64,000 bases of DNA. Origin: Colwellia sp. E2M01. GTDB taxonomy: Bacteria; Pseudomonadota; Gammaproteobacteria; Enterobacterales; Alteromonadaceae. Position 1 is the first letter of the stretch; every line of letters begins with the position of its first letter. Shown here piece after piece: positions 45,166 to 55,748 of the stretch. A program made the position numbers and the translations under genes. The stretch spans positions 1 to 64,000 of the forward strand of contig NZ_JAHKPR010000043.1 in the NCBI RefSeq assembly GCF_018860585.1, given 5' to 3'. The notes under the pieces were generated by a model. That model was not told the origin of the DNA, ran no database searches, and saw only the letters and a program-made list of their open reading frames with translations.

Positions 45166-46116
45166 ATGACAACTTACAACAGTAAAACTTTTCAAGGCCT
45201 AATTTTGCAATTGCAAGATTATTGGTCACGTCAAGGTTGTGTAATAGTACAGCCTCTTGATTTAGAAGTTGGGGCAGGTACTTTCCACCCAATGACTTTT
45301 TTACGTTCAATAGGCCCAGAGCCAATGAGCAGCGCATACGTGCAACCGTGTCGTCGTCCTACCGATGGTCGTTATGGTGAAAACCCAAATCGCTTACAAC
45401 ATTACTACCAATTTCAAGTTATGTTGAAACCTTCACCTAAAAACATTCAAGAACTTTACCTGAACTCATTAAAAGAATTAGGTATTGACCCACTTGTACA
45501 TGATATTCGTTTTGTAGAAGATAACTGGGAATCACCAACGTTAGGTGCTTGGGGCTTAGGTTGGGAAATTTGGTTAAATGGCATGGAAATTACGCAGTTT
45601 ACCTACTTCCAACAAGTAGGTGGCTTAGAGTGTACACCAGTAACGGGTGAGATCACTTACGGTCTTGAACGTCTTGCGATGTACATTCAAAACGTAGATA
45701 GCATTTACGACCTTGTTTGGACAGATGGTCCTTTAGGCACTGTATATTACCGTGATATTTTTCATCAAAATGAAGTTGAGCAATCTACTTACAATTTTGA
45801 ACATGCAGATGTTGATGCATTATTTAAGCAATTTGATCAGTGTGAAATAGACAGTCAAAAATTAATTGAAGCGAACTTACCATTACCAGCATACGAGCAA
45901 GTAATGAAAGCTTCACATGCGTTCAACTTACTTGATGCGCGTCATGCTATTTCAGTTACAGAGCGCCAGCGTTATATCTTACGTGTGCGTACTTTGTCTA
46001 AAGCCGTTGCTGAAGCGTATTATGCTAAGCGTGAAGAGCTTGGCTTCCCATTATGTAAAGACAGCGATACTTCAACTAATACCGAAATCAATACCAAAAC
46101 TAAGGGAGATAAATAA
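45166..46116 (+). CDS. glyQ: Glycyl-tRNA synthetase alpha subunit
   Basis: Catalytic class II subunit of the alpha2-beta2 enzyme. [20 protein letters not shown] (about residues 8-27) and [20 protein letters not shown] (about 59-78; includes motif 2 residues) are diagnostic; [20 protein letters not shown] (about 163-182) is motif 3. The ATG at 45166 is chosen over an in-frame GTG three codons earlier because it matches the family N-terminus. About 316 aa. The stop overlaps the start of glyS (TAATG), so the subunits are made in step. Confidence 0.96.
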   Translation: MTTYNSKTFQGLILQLQDYWSRQGCVIVQPLDLEVGAGTFHPMTFLRSIGPEPMSSAYVQPCRRPTDGRYGENPNRLQHYYQFQVMLKPSPKNIQELYLNSLKELGIDPLVHDIRFVEDNWESPTLGAWGLGWEIWLNGMEITQFTYFQQVGGLECTPVTGEITYGLERLAMYIQNVDSIYDLVWTDGPLGTVYYRDIFHQNEVEQSTYNFEHADVDALFKQFDQCEIDSQKLIEANLPLPAYEQVMKASHAFNLLDARHAISVTERQRYILRVRTLSKAVAEAYYAKREELGFPLCKDSDTSTNTEINTKTKGDK

Positions 46117-48182
46117 TGACTACTGAAACGCTCCTTATTGAATTAGGTACAGAAGAGTTACCACCAAAATCATTAACAACCTTAGCGACAGCTTTTTTTG
46201 ATAACATTAAAAGCCAACTAGATAGCCATGATTTAGCCTATAGCGATATTAAATGGTTTGCTACACCTCGTCGTTTGGCTGTTCAAGTAATTGATTTAGT
46301 TGATAAACAACAAGATAAAGTTGTAGAGAAACGTGGTCCTGCTGTTAATGTTGCTTTCGACGCTGAAGGTAATGCGAGTAAAGCCGCACAAGGTTGGGCA
46401 CGTTCAAACGGTATTACCGTAGAACAAGCAGAACGTTTAGTGACTGACAAAGGTGAGTGGTTACTGCATAAGGCAACTGTTACCGGTGTTGCTACTACAG
46501 CATTAGTTGCAGATATGGTTAACAATGCAATAAAGAAATTACCTATTGCTAAACCTATGCGTTGGGGGGCAGAGCGTACTCAATTTATTCGTCCGGTTCA
46601 CACATTAACAATGTTATTTGGCAGCGAATTAATTGCTGGTGAGGCATTAGGTGTAACTTCAAATAATCAAGTACAAGGTCATCGCTTCCATCACGAAGGT
46701 TTAGTCACTATAAATCATGCTAACGATTACCAAGCTGAATTATTAAAAGCTTACGTTGATGTAGATTTTGCGCAACGTCAAAACAATATTGTTGAACAAA
46801 TTAAAAAAGCAGCTGATGATATTGATGCAGTAGCGCTAATTGATGAAGATTTATTAAATGAGGTTACTGCGTTAGTTGAATGGCCAGTAACCTTAGTAGG
46901 AACGTTTGATAAAGATTTCTTAAACGTGCCAGCTGAGCCGTTAATTTACTCAATGAAAGATCATCAAAAATATTTCCCTGTAAATGACAAAAATGGTCAG
47001 TTAGTTAACAAGTTTATCTTTGTGTCTAATATTGAGTCGAAAGACCCAAGTGCCGTTGTATTTGGTAATGAAAAAGTTATTCGTCCACGTTTAGCTGATG
47101 CCGAGTTCTTCTTTAAAACAGATAAAAAGCAAAGCTTAGAATCGCGTCTTAAAAGCTTAGAGTCAGTATTGTTCCAAAAACAATTAGGTACGCTAAAAGC
47201 TAAATCTGAACGTATTGCTGATTTAAGCCAGTTTATTGCACAGCAATTAAATGAAAATGCTGATGATGCTTACCGCGCTGGTTTATTAAGTAAAACCGAT
47301 TTAATGTCAGAAATGGTTTTAGAATTCCCACAAGTGCAGGGCACTATGGGTAAATACTACGCCTTACATGACGGTGAAAATGAAAACATCGCACAAGCAT
47401 TAGAAGGTCAATATCGTCCTCGCTTTGCTGGTGATGCCTTACCAGAAGCAAATATTGGTTGTGCAGTCGCTATTAGTGATAAAATTGACACGTTAGTTGG
47501 TATCTTTGGTATTAATCAAGCGCCTAAGGGCGATAAAGACCCATTTGCGCTTCGAAGAGCAGCCATTGGTAGTATTCGTATTATTATCGAAAAACAGCTT
47601 AATTTAGACCTGTCTGATTTGATTAACAAAAGCATCGAATTATTTGGTGACAAGTTAGTTAATGAAAACACCGCAAGTGATGTTTTAGAATTCATCATGG
47701 GGCGTTTCCGTGCTTTCTATCAAGAGCAGGGTATTAATGTTGATGTTATTCAAGCGGTATTAGCTAAAAAACCAAGTGCACCACTTGATTTTGATAAGCG
47801 TATTAAAGCCGTTACTTTCTTTGGGGAATTACCAGAAGCAGCGACTCTTGCAGCAGCAAACAAGCGTGTTGGTAATATCTTAGCGAAGTTTGACGGTGAG
47901 CTTTACCCGGCGTTTAAAGCTGATTTAGCAGCAGAGCAAGCGGAACGTGATTTAGCTGATATTTACCAAACCATTAGTTTGAAAGTAGCACCTTTGATGG
48001 CTGATAAAGATTATCAAGCTGCATTAAGTGAGTTAGCAGAGCTTAAAGCACCTATCGATACTTTCTTTGATAATGTGATGGTAATGAGTGATGACGAAGC
48101 CGTTAAAATTAATCGCTTAACCTTACTTAATGAAATTAGAAATAGTTTCCTTGATATTGCTGATATATCAGTGCTTCAGTAA
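46116..48182 (+). CDS. glyS: Glycyl-tRNA synthetase beta subunit
   Basis: Supplies tRNA binding and editing-like HD domain functions. TLLIELGTEELPPKSLTTLA (about residues 4-23) is the family start; KWFATPRRLAVQVIDL (about 46-61) and KPMRWGAERTQFIRPVHTLT (about 145-164) are conserved, as is IYSMKDHQKYFPVNDKNGQL (about 280-299). The C-terminal region has the anticodon-binding helical domain. 688 aa, normal. Coupled to glyQ and followed by a terminator. Confidence 0.96.
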   Translation: MTTETLLIELGTEELPPKSLTTLATAFFDNIKSQLDSHDLAYSDIKWFATPRRLAVQVIDLVDKQQDKVVEKRGPAVNVAFDAEGNASKAAQGWARSNGITVEQAERLVTDKGEWLLHKATVTGVATTALVADMVNNAIKKLPIAKPMRWGAERTQFIRPVHTLTMLFGSELIAGEALGVTSNNQVQGHRFHHEGLVTINHANDYQAELLKAYVDVDFAQRQNNIVEQIKKAADDIDAVALIDEDLLNEVTALVEWPVTLVGTFDKDFLNVPAEPLIYSMKDHQKYFPVNDKNGQLVNKFIFVSNIESKDPSAVVFGNEKVIRPRLADAEFFFKTDKKQSLESRLKSLESVLFQKQLGTLKAKSERIADLSQFIAQQLNENADDAYRAGLLSKTDLMSEMVLEFPQVQGTMGKYYALHDGENENIAQALEGQYRPRFAGDALPEANIGCAVAISDKIDTLVGIFGINQAPKGDKDPFALRRAAIGSIRIIIEKQLNLDLSDLINKSIELFGDKLVNENTASDVLEFIMGRFRAFYQEQGINVDVIQAVLAKKPSAPLDFDKRIKAVTFFGELPEAATLAAANKRVGNILAKFDGELYPAFKADLAAEQAERDLADIYQTISLKVAPLMADKDYQAALSELAELKAPIDTFFDNVMVMSDDEAVKINRLTLLNEIRNSFLDIADISVLQ

Positions 48183-48222
48183 GTTACTTTTATTAAAATT
48201 AAAGTAATATAAGGTTAAATTG

Positions 48223-48251
48223 AAAAGGTCATGGCAACATGGCCTTTTTTT
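48223..48251 (+). terminator. Terminator after glyS
   Basis: AAAAGGTCATG (48223-48233) pairs with CATGGCCTTTT (48238-48248) with one G-U pair and a 4-base loop, followed by more T. Confidence 0.85.
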
Positions 48252-48294
48252 ATGGGGAAAATTTAGTGAGTGTGTAATAATTGAGATAATAAAA

Positions 48295-48534
48295 TTAACT
48301 TTTCTTGATTACATACAAAAAAGGGATTGTTTCAGTTTGTTGGGCGACAAGTTCATGCTCCATAAAGCGGCAAAAACTAGGAATGTCACGTGCAGTTGAA
48401 GGATCATCACAACTAATTAATAAAGTTTCACCACTCGCTATTTTACGTATATTCATACGAACCATCATGACGGGCTCAGGACAGCGAAGTCCGATAGCAT
48501 CGAGAGTGTGATCGGTGTTTTCAAAAACAGTCAT
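48295..48534 (-). CDS. tusA: Sulfur carrier protein TusA
   Basis: Small sulfurtransferase that takes persulfide sulfur from IscS and passes it toward 2-thiouridine in tRNA and molybdenum-cofactor steps. [20 protein letters not shown] (about residues 11-30) has the C-P-E-P motif with the active cysteine; [20 protein letters not shown] (about 41-60) is also typical. The ATG at 48534 gives 79 aa and matches the family start; one two codons earlier is possible. Single gene, convergent with glyS. Confidence 0.94.
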   Translation of the reverse strand: MTVFENTDHTLDAIGLRCPEPVMMVRMNIRKIASGETLLISCDDPSTARDIPSFCRFMEHELVAQQTETIPFLYVIKKS

Positions 48535-48722
48535 TAGCATTACAAGTACAGAATAAAATAAATTTTTCTGAATTATACATTATTTGAACATAAGGTTAAT
48601 CGAATTGTAAATTTACTAAAAATTGTAGCAACTATAATAAATATTATTACAAATAAATGGTGATATTTAACGATTAAAAGCGTTAAGCTATTTAAAGGAC
48701 ATAACGGATTATAGAGGTTTTT

Positions 48723-50708
48723 GTGAATAATATTTTTAAAGTGTTTATGTTTTCAGCTTTTACACTAAGCTCAGTGATTAGTACTGCGGCTTATGGTGAA
48801 GTAGAGGTTACTCAAGAAAAACACACACAACTAGATGAAGGTTTAACTGTACTCACCGATCTAGAACAACAGCAAAAATTTTTAGATGCAGAAAATTTGT
48901 TATCAAAAAATATTTCTTCAGCAGAGCTTACCGAATATAAAAAACTCTATTCTGAATTAGCAGACTATCCACTACAGCCTTACCTTGAACAAGGTTACTT
49001 ACTCGAAAATATGCAATTAACCTCAGCAGAAGCTATCGCTGAGTTTTTAGCAAAATATAAAAATACTCCGCTAGATTGGCCGTTACGAAAAGCTTGGTTG
49101 TCGTATTTAGCAGAGCAAGATCAAGCCGAGCTGTTTCTTTCTTTTTATCAACGAACAAGCAATAAAGTACTGACTTGCCAACAATTAACTTTTTCATTAC
49201 AAACGGGAATATCGGAAGATATTATTTTGCCTCAAGTCAAAAAATTATGGCTAACAGGTAAATCTCTTGAAAAAGAGTGTGATCCACTGTTAAAAAAATG
49301 GGCCGATGCTGGCTATAGAACTGATGATTTAATTATACAACGTATAGCTTTAGCAGCTAATGGCGGACAGCATACTTTAATTCCTTATTTAACTAAGCTG
49401 TTACCAGACGAAAAACAATATATTGGTAAGTTATGGCATGAGGTTCGACGTGATCCCGCAAAGGTCGCAAAACTTAAAAAATTTCCTCATAATTCAGTAC
49501 AAGAAAGTGACATTTATACTTATGGTATTAAACGTTTAATTTGGCGTAACCCTGATTTAGCGATAAAAAGTTATCAAAAAGCTCAAAAAAAACTAGATTT
49601 TACCTATCAGCAAAAAGAACAAATCGCTGAAAAATTTGCCGTGGCACTGTCGAGTAAAAAACATCCGGAAGCAAAAGTTTGGTTAGCAAAACTTGAACCG
49701 ACCAATGTCGATCGTAATATTTTACAATGGCAATTAACGGAAGTACTTAAAGATCAGAATTGGACTGCGGTTATTGATGAATTAACATTAATGCCAGCAG
49801 GTTACAAAACAGAATTGCAGTGGAAATATTGGTATGCAAGAGCATTAATAGAAACAGATGAATTAGAGCTTGGTCAAAATGTAATGAGTGAACTGTCTGG
49901 TAAGCGTCATTATTATGGTTTTTTAGCAGCAAGTTACCTTGATACATCTGTTAGTTTACAAAATAACCCATTAGCTATAACACGAGAGGAAAAGAGTGCA
50001 ATATTACTTTACCCATCAGCTCAACGAGCATTTGAATTTTATTATTTAGGCCGATATATTGAAGCACGTAGAGAATGGCGTTATTGGTTGAGTCAACTTG
50101 ATAGCAGAGAAAAGCTTGCTGCTGCTAAATTGGCTAATGAAAATGGTTGGTTTGATCGAGCAATATTTACTTTATCGCAAGAAGGCTATTTAGACGATGT
50201 AGCGTTACGTTTTCCAAAAGCATTTGATGAAAAAATTAATCAATATGCGCAAAAACAAACCATAAACCCAGCATGGGCTTTTGCCATTGCCCGCCGTGAA
50301 AGTTCATTTATGACTGATGCGCGCTCACCTGTTGGCGCAAGTGGTTTAATGCAGTTAATGCCAAATACCGCTAAGCAACTGAATAAGGGCAGTGTTAGTC
50401 GTAAATACCTTTATAATGCAGATAATAATATTCAATTAGGTACACAGTACTTACGTGATCTTCTTGATGAAAATAAAGGTAATCAAATACTGGCTACAGC
50501 ATCTTATAATGCGGGTCCGCATCGTGTTAAAAGCTGGCTAAAAAAAACTAAAGCTATGCCAGCAGATATATGGATAGAAACAATTCCATTTAAAGAAACT
50601 CGAAATTACGTAAAAAGTGTTCTAGCTTATCAAGAGATTTATCAACATAAGCCGGGGCAGGTTAGTCAAATATTTGCTCAGGTTATTAATATGAATATTG
50701 GTGATTAG
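48723..50708 (+). CDS. slt: Soluble lytic murein transglycosylase (Slt70 type)
   Basis: Periplasmic enzyme that cleaves the MurNAc-GlcNAc bond to 1,6-anhydro ends. A signal peptide is at residues 1-26 (FKVFMFSAFTLSSVISTAAY). A long helical superhelix domain (about 40-480) is followed by the catalytic domain with FAIARRESSFMTDARSPVGA (about 519-538; Glu of R-E-S is the catalytic acid), SGLMQLMPNTAKQLN and ATASYNAGPHRVKSWL (about 590-605). 661 aa, as in E. coli Slt70. Starts with GTG after GAGG. Confidence 0.93.
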   Translation: MNNIFKVFMFSAFTLSSVISTAAYGEVEVTQEKHTQLDEGLTVLTDLEQQQKFLDAENLLSKNISSAELTEYKKLYSELADYPLQPYLEQGYLLENMQLTSAEAIAEFLAKYKNTPLDWPLRKAWLSYLAEQDQAELFLSFYQRTSNKVLTCQQLTFSLQTGISEDIILPQVKKLWLTGKSLEKECDPLLKKWADAGYRTDDLIIQRIALAANGGQHTLIPYLTKLLPDEKQYIGKLWHEVRRDPAKVAKLKKFPHNSVQESDIYTYGIKRLIWRNPDLAIKSYQKAQKKLDFTYQQKEQIAEKFAVALSSKKHPEAKVWLAKLEPTNVDRNILQWQLTEVLKDQNWTAVIDELTLMPAGYKTELQWKYWYARALIETDELELGQNVMSELSGKRHYYGFLAASYLDTSVSLQNNPLAITREEKSAILLYPSAQRAFEFYYLGRYIEARREWRYWLSQLDSREKLAAAKLANENGWFDRAIFTLSQEGYLDDVALRFPKAFDEKINQYAQKQTINPAWAFAIARRESSFMTDARSPVGASGLMQLMPNTAKQLNKGSVSRKYLYNADNNIQLGTQYLRDLLDENKGNQILATASYNAGPHRVKSWLKKTKAMPADIWIETIPFKETRNYVKSVLAYQEIYQHKPGQVSQIFAQVINMNIGD

Positions 50709-50830
50709 AGTAAATATTACTTATCGGTTAACAGTAATATTTATGATTAACTTAAAGAAACGACCATTTTCTTATACTAATTGCTATGATAAGGCTATGT
50801 TACTGAATGCGCATTTTGGAGGTATGAATA

Positions 50831-52162
50831 ATGACAACGCTTAATGAAAAACTAGCTTCGCAATTTCCCGCACATATAGCCCAACTACAACAGATGACAA
50901 AAACAGTGCTTTCACGTGAAAATCTTGAAGGTATTGTTATTCATTCAGGACAAGAAATTAAAGCTTTTCTCGATGACAATAGTTATCCATTTAAAGTAAA
51001 TCCACATTTTAAATATTGGTTACCACTGATTGATATTCCAAACTCTTGGCTAGTGGTCAATGGTGAAGATAAACCCACCTTAATTTATTACCAGCCCATT
51101 GATTTTTGGCACAAAGTAACACCTTTACAAGAAAGTTATTGGAATCAATTTTTTACTATTAAAGTATTAACCAAAGCGAGTGAAGTCGATCAGCTACTAC
51201 CTTATGACAAAAAAGGTTTTGCTTATATTGGTAGTCATATCGAAGTAGCAACAGCGCTTGGTTTTGAAGCAATTAACCCTGAGCCGTTATTAAATTATAT
51301 TCATTATCATCGTGGTTATAAGTCAAAGTATGAACATGAATGTATTCGCCAATCAAACTTAATAGCAGTACAAGCGCATCAAATAGCACGTAATGCTTTT
51401 TTACAAGGCGATAGCGAATATGATATTCAACAGGCTTATTTAAAGTCTATTGGCTACGGTACTAATGATACGCCATACGCTAATATTGTTGCGTTAAATA
51501 AAAACAGTTCAATTTTACATTACACCGCTTTAGACAAAGTAGTACCACAAGTACATCAATCGTTTCTTATTGATGCAGGTGCCCATTTTAATGGTTATGC
51601 CGCCGATATTACTCGTACTTATTCTTATAAAAATGATAAGTTTGCCGAGTTAATTACCCGTATGGATATACTTATGCTTGATGCTGTTTCAGGGTTAAAG
51701 CCAGGGGTAAGCTATGTTGATTTACATATTCAAACTTATAAAGCCATTGGTGAAGTTTTACGCGAGTTTAATTTTATTAATGTAGATGCAGATACTGCGG
51801 TGGAGTCAGGTATAATTTCCAGCTTTTTCCCGCATGGTTTAGGACATCATTTAGGCTTACAAGTGCATGATGTTGGTGGTTTTATGACAGATGAACGCGG
51901 CACTCATGTCAATACGCCAGCAGAGCATCCATTTTTACGTACGTCGCGAATGATTGAATCAAACCAAGTCTTTACCATTGAACCAGGCTTATATTTTATT
52001 GATTCATTGTTAGCAGATTTAAAAGCATCAACCAACGCGGATCAAGTTAATTGGAAAAATGTTGATGCAATGCGTGATTTTGGCGGTATTCGAATTGAAG
52101 ATAATGTTATTGTGCATAAATCTCATAATGAAAATATCACCAGAGACCTTGGCCTAACCTAG
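50831..52162 (+). CDS. pepQ: Xaa-Pro dipeptidase PepQ
   Basis: Cytosolic dimetal peptidase that splits X-Pro dipeptides. The pita-bread domain has the five ligands: SFLIDAGAHFNGYAADITRT (two Asp, about residues 241-260), FFPHGLGHHLGLQVHDVGGF (His, about 334-353), VFTIEPGLYFIDSL (Glu, about 381-394) and GGIRIEDNVIVH (Glu, about 418-429). 443 aa, the normal length. The neighbour order pepQ-yigZ-trkH is the same as in E. coli. SD-type GGAGG precedes the ATG. Confidence 0.95.
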   Translation: MTTLNEKLASQFPAHIAQLQQMTKTVLSRENLEGIVIHSGQEIKAFLDDNSYPFKVNPHFKYWLPLIDIPNSWLVVNGEDKPTLIYYQPIDFWHKVTPLQESYWNQFFTIKVLTKASEVDQLLPYDKKGFAYIGSHIEVATALGFEAINPEPLLNYIHYHRGYKSKYEHECIRQSNLIAVQAHQIARNAFLQGDSEYDIQQAYLKSIGYGTNDTPYANIVALNKNSSILHYTALDKVVPQVHQSFLIDAGAHFNGYAADITRTYSYKNDKFAELITRMDILMLDAVSGLKPGVSYVDLHIQTYKAIGEVLREFNFINVDADTAVESGIISSFFPHGLGHHLGLQVHDVGGFMTDERGTHVNTPAEHPFLRTSRMIESNQVFTIEPGLYFIDSLLADLKASTNADQVNWKNVDAMRDFGGIRIEDNVIVHKSHNENITRDLGLT

Positions 52163-52208
52163 CGTGTAGAATAAACCTCATAAAACTATTAATAAATAAG
52201 AATACATT

Positions 52209-52823
52209 GTGTCTAAATCTTTTCTCATTGCGGTTAATAACGTCGAAGACGAATTAATTGTTAACCGTAGTCGTTTCATTTGTTACTTAAGACCTTGTGA
52301 AAGTATTGCTGATGCCAAGTTGATGTTAAAGGAGTTACAACAACTTCATCCGCAAGCAAGTCATCATTGTCAGGCATTTTTAACTAAAGCTGCTGATGAT
52401 AGCCAAGGTTATGGCTTTTCTGATGATGGAGAGCCTAGCGGCACCGCAGGAAAACCTATGCTGTTGGCGTTACAAGGCGGAGGAATAGGGCAAGTGTGTG
52501 CTATTGTTGTTCGTTACTTTGGTGGCACAAAATTAGGTACTGGGGGCTTACAAAGAGCTTATGGTGGCAGTGTACGTCAAGCGTTAACGCTTTTAGAGTC
52601 TAAAATAAAGAAAGCTATGGTGCATAAAACCTTAGCATGTCAATATAGCCAAGTAGATGATGTATTGCATTTATTAGGACAAATTGAAGGCGAAGTAACG
52701 TCACAAGATTACCAACAAGATGTGGTATTTCAATTAGCTATTCCAATTGAAAAATTAACATTACTGCAAGATAAGTTACAAACGTTATCGGCAGGACAAT
52801 TATGCTTAACCGCTGTTAAATAA
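52209..52823 (+). CDS. yigZ: IMPACT/YigZ family protein
   Basis: 204-aa protein of the UPF0029/IMPACT family. VNRSRFICYLRPCESIADAK (about residues 18-37) and GYGFSDDGEPSGTAGKPMLL (about 72-91) with IVVRYFGGTKLGTGGLQRAY (about 101-120) are the signature blocks. The second domain (about 135-204) has an EF-G-like alpha/beta fold. Role not settled: eukaryotic IMPACT affects eIF2 kinase control; the bacterial member may act on RNA or translation. GTG start. It lies between pepQ and trkH. Confidence 0.92.
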   Translation: MSKSFLIAVNNVEDELIVNRSRFICYLRPCESIADAKLMLKELQQLHPQASHHCQAFLTKAADDSQGYGFSDDGEPSGTAGKPMLLALQGGGIGQVCAIVVRYFGGTKLGTGGLQRAYGGSVRQALTLLESKIKKAMVHKTLACQYSQVDDVLHLLGQIEGEVTSQDYQQDVVFQLAIPIEKLTLLQDKLQTLSAGQLCLTAVK

Positions 52824-52841
52824 AAAACAAGAAAATAAAAC

Positions 52842-54293
52842 GTGCAATATAAAAATATAATTCGAATTATAGGTTTGCTGGTAATGCTACTTAGCGTAAC
52901 CATGCTACCGCCAGCATTAATATCCTTAGTCTATCGCGATGGCGGTGGTCTACCTTTCTTACTTGGTTTTTTATGGTGTATTTTTACTGGTTTTGCAGCT
53001 TGGTATCCGCACCGTAATGAAAAAACAGATCTTAAATCCAGAGAAGGTTTTTTAATTGTTGTACTTTTTTGGCTTGTATTAGCTAGCTTCTCTGCTATTC
53101 CTTTTATTTTATTAGAGCAACCAAATTTATCTACGGCAGACGCTTTTTTTGAATCTTTCTCAGGATTAACAACCACGGGAGCAACCATCTTAACGCATAT
53201 TGATGACTTACCTCATGCTGTATTGTGGTATCGCCAACAGCTGCAATGGTTAGGTGGTATGGGTATCATCGTACTTGCGGTTGCTGTACTGCCAATGCTT
53301 GGTATTGGTGGTATGCAGTTATATAGAGCTGAAACACCGGGTCCGGTAAAAGACTCAAAAATGACCCCGCGGATAGCGGATACCGCAAAACATTTGTGGT
53401 ACATTTATTTAGGTTTAACGGTTGCTTGTGCGTTAGCGTATTGGCTAGCGGGTATGTCTGGGTTTGATGCAATTTGTCATGCTTTCTCAACAATTGCTAT
53501 AGGCGGGTTTTCGACCCATGATGCCAGTATCGGCTATTTTAATAGTCCAGCAATCAACTTAGTGTGTGTCATTTTTTTACTTATTGCGGGTGTTAACTTT
53601 GCTCTGCATTATGCTGCGGTACAAAGTCGATCGCTAAAAAGTTATATATTTGATCCAGAATTTAAAGTGTTTATTGGTATTCAAGTAGTGCTTACCTTAA
53701 TTTGTTTTACGGTACTTATAAATACAGGAACTTATCAAGATGCTGATCATGCACTTGATCAAGCGCTTTTTCAGTCGGTTTCTATTAGTACCACCGCGGG
53801 TTTTGCTACTACGTCTTTTTCTGAGTGGCCGACGTTATTACCTATGTTACTTATATTTTCTAGTTTTATTGGTGGTTGTGCCGGTAGTACAGGTGGTGGT
53901 ATGAAAGTAGTGCGTGTTACCTTACTTTACTTACAAGGACTTAGAGAGCTAAATAAGTTGGTTCATCCGCGCGCTATTTTTAGTATCAAGCTAGGTCGAA
54001 AAGTATTACCTGATAAAGTCGTTGAAGCTGTTTGGGGGTTTTTCTCTGCTTATGCGGCAGTATTTGTTATTTGTATGTTATTACTTTTGGCCACAGGTAT
54101 GGATGATATTACCGCGTTTACTGCGGTAGCTGCTTGTATTAATAACCTTGGTCCTGGTTTAGGTGAGGTTGCTGCTAATTTCTCATCAATTAATGACACC
54201 AGTAAATGGGTATTAATTATGGCAATGTTGTTTGGTCGTTTAGAGATATTTACTTTATTAGTATTATTCACGCCAGCGTTCTGGCGTTCATAA
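52842..54293 (+). CDS. trkH: Trk potassium uptake protein TrkH
   Basis: K+-translocating membrane subunit. Four membrane-pore-membrane repeats are recognisable by filter-like segments: FSGLTTTGATILTHID (about residues 105-120), HAFSTIAIGGFSTHDASIGY (about 213-232), VSISTTAGFATTSFSEWP (about 310-327) and ACINNLGPGLGEVAANFSS (about 427-445). 483 aa, about ten membrane helices. GTG start 18 bases after yigZ. Works with TrkA, encoded convergently 38 bases after its stop. Confidence 0.95.
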   Translation: MQYKNIIRIIGLLVMLLSVTMLPPALISLVYRDGGGLPFLLGFLWCIFTGFAAWYPHRNEKTDLKSREGFLIVVLFWLVLASFSAIPFILLEQPNLSTADAFFESFSGLTTTGATILTHIDDLPHAVLWYRQQLQWLGGMGIIVLAVAVLPMLGIGGMQLYRAETPGPVKDSKMTPRIADTAKHLWYIYLGLTVACALAYWLAGMSGFDAICHAFSTIAIGGFSTHDASIGYFNSPAINLVCVIFLLIAGVNFALHYAAVQSRSLKSYIFDPEFKVFIGIQVVLTLICFTVLINTGTYQDADHALDQALFQSVSISTTAGFATTSFSEWPTLLPMLLIFSSFIGGCAGSTGGGMKVVRVTLLYLQGLRELNKLVHPRAIFSIKLGRKVLPDKVVEAVWGFFSAYAAVFVICMLLLLATGMDDITAFTAVAACINNLGPGLGEVAANFSSINDTSKWVLIMAMLFGRLEIFTLLVLFTPAFWRS

Positions 54294-54331
54294 TGTATGC
54301 TTAAGCATGTAAACTAAATATAAGGCTGCTG

Positions 54332-55708
54332 TTAAAAGTAAATAGCACTTACTTGAAACAGTTTTTCTATATCGCTGATATATTTTTTACTGACTAAAAA
54401 TACAATAACGTGATCTTCTTCGTATATTAACGTATTTGAATGAGCAATTAATACTTCACTGCCTCTAACCACTGCGCCAATCGTGGCACCTGGCGGCAGT
54501 TTAATATTTTTGATGGTACGACCTACCACTTTAGATGATTTTTCATCACCTTTGGCGACAATCTCAATAGCTTCTGCAGCGCCACCACGTAAGCTGTAAA
54601 CATTATCTATAGCACCACGCCTAACATGAGTTAACAATGCCGAAATCGTTGCTTGTTGTGGTGAGATAGCAATATCAATAGTACTGCCGTGCACTAAGTC
54701 AATATAAGCATCTCGCTGAATAAGTACCATGGTTTTACGCACACCGAGCCTTTTTGCAAGTAATGACGACATGATATTTGCTTCATCATCATTGGTTACG
54801 GCAATAAAAATATCAAATTGGTCAATATTTTCTTCAGTGAGTAACTCTTGATCAGAAGAATCACCAGCAAAAACTAAGGTATTGTTTAACTCAGAGGTAA
54901 GTTTTTCAGCACGCGCTTGTGAACGCTCAATAAGTTTTACCTGATGATTTTTCTCTAAAATACGAGCTAAACCCGCACCAATATTACCACCGCCGGCAAT
55001 CATAATACGTTTATAAGCTGATTCTAGCTTTTGTAATTCGTTCATTACGGCGCGAATATGAATACTTGCGGCAATAAAAAATACTTCATCATCCGCTTCT
55101 ATTACTGTGGTGCCTAACGGACGTATTGGCCTACCGTTACGGTAAATTGCGGCCACACGAGTATCTACATTAGGAATATGATCTCTTAACGTTGATAGGG
55201 CATGACCTACCAATAGGCCACCATAATAAGCTTTTACAGCAACTAGACTGACTTTACCTTCGGCAAATTCAAGTACTTGTAGAGCGCCTGGGTAATCGAT
55301 AAGTCGAGCAATATCTCGTGTTACGAGTTCTTCAGGAGCAATAATATGATCGATAGGGATGTGTTTCTTATGAAACAATTCGTCAGAGTATTTTAATATT
55401 TGATTGGAACGAATACGGGCTATTTTTTTCGGCGTATTAAATAACGATGAGCATATTTGGCAGGTGATCATGTTGGTGGCATCGTCACTGGTAACGGCAA
55501 TAACCATATCTGCATCTTCAGCGCCGGCACTTTTTAATACGTCGGGGTAGCAACCTTGACCATTAATAACCTGTAAGTCCATTTTATCTTGTAACTCTTG
55601 GAGCTTTTCACTGTTTGTATCAACAACGGATATTTCATTGTTTTCACCAACAAGGTTTTCAGCTAATGTTCCGCCAACTTGTCCTGCACCCACTATGATT
55701 ATCTTCAT
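54332..55708 (-). CDS. trkA: Trk system regulatory subunit TrkA
   Basis: Cytosolic NAD(H)/ATP-binding gating ring of Trk uptake. Two RCK halves: [20 protein letters not shown] (residues 1-20) and [20 protein letters not shown] (about 233-252), each with a G-x-G-x-x-G nucleotide loop and an acidic residue ending the second strand ([20 protein letters not shown]). Each half ends with a TrkA-C domain. 458 aa. The convergent arrangement with trkH keeps both channel parts together; upstream is rsmB in the same direction. Confidence 0.96.
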   Translation of the reverse strand: MKIIIVGAGQVGGTLAENLVGENNEISVVDTNSEKLQELQDKMDLQVINGQGCYPDVLKSAGAEDADMVIAVTSDDATNMITCQICSSLFNTPKKIARIRSNQILKYSDELFHKKHIPIDHIIAPEELVTRDIARLIDYPGALQVLEFAEGKVSLVAVKAYYGGLLVGHALSTLRDHIPNVDTRVAAIYRNGRPIRPLGTTVIEADDEVFFIAASIHIRAVMNELQKLESAYKRIMIAGGGNIGAGLARILEKNHQVKLIERSQARAEKLTSELNNTLVFAGDSSDQELLTEENIDQFDIFIAVTNDDEANIMSSLLAKRLGVRKTMVLIQRDAYIDLVHGSTIDIAISPQQATISALLTHVRRGAIDNVYSLRGGAAEAIEIVAKGDEKSSKVVGRTIKNIKLPPGATIGAVVRGSEVLIAHSNTLIYEEDHVIVFLVSKKYISDIEKLFQVSAIYF

Positions 55709-55748
55709 GCGTTACTTATTCTGCTTGTTTAATTAAAATTTAATGACT

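Noticed and set aside
50906-50925. Third parS-like site in pepQ (CTTTCACGTGAAAA)
   Set aside because: Only the inner 12 bases fit; both outer pairs of the 16-bp consensus mismatch. Chance occurrence is plausible.
54271-54286. CGCCAG/CTGGCG hairpin at the end of trkH as a terminator
   Set aside because: Short stem inside the coding end with no T-run after it.
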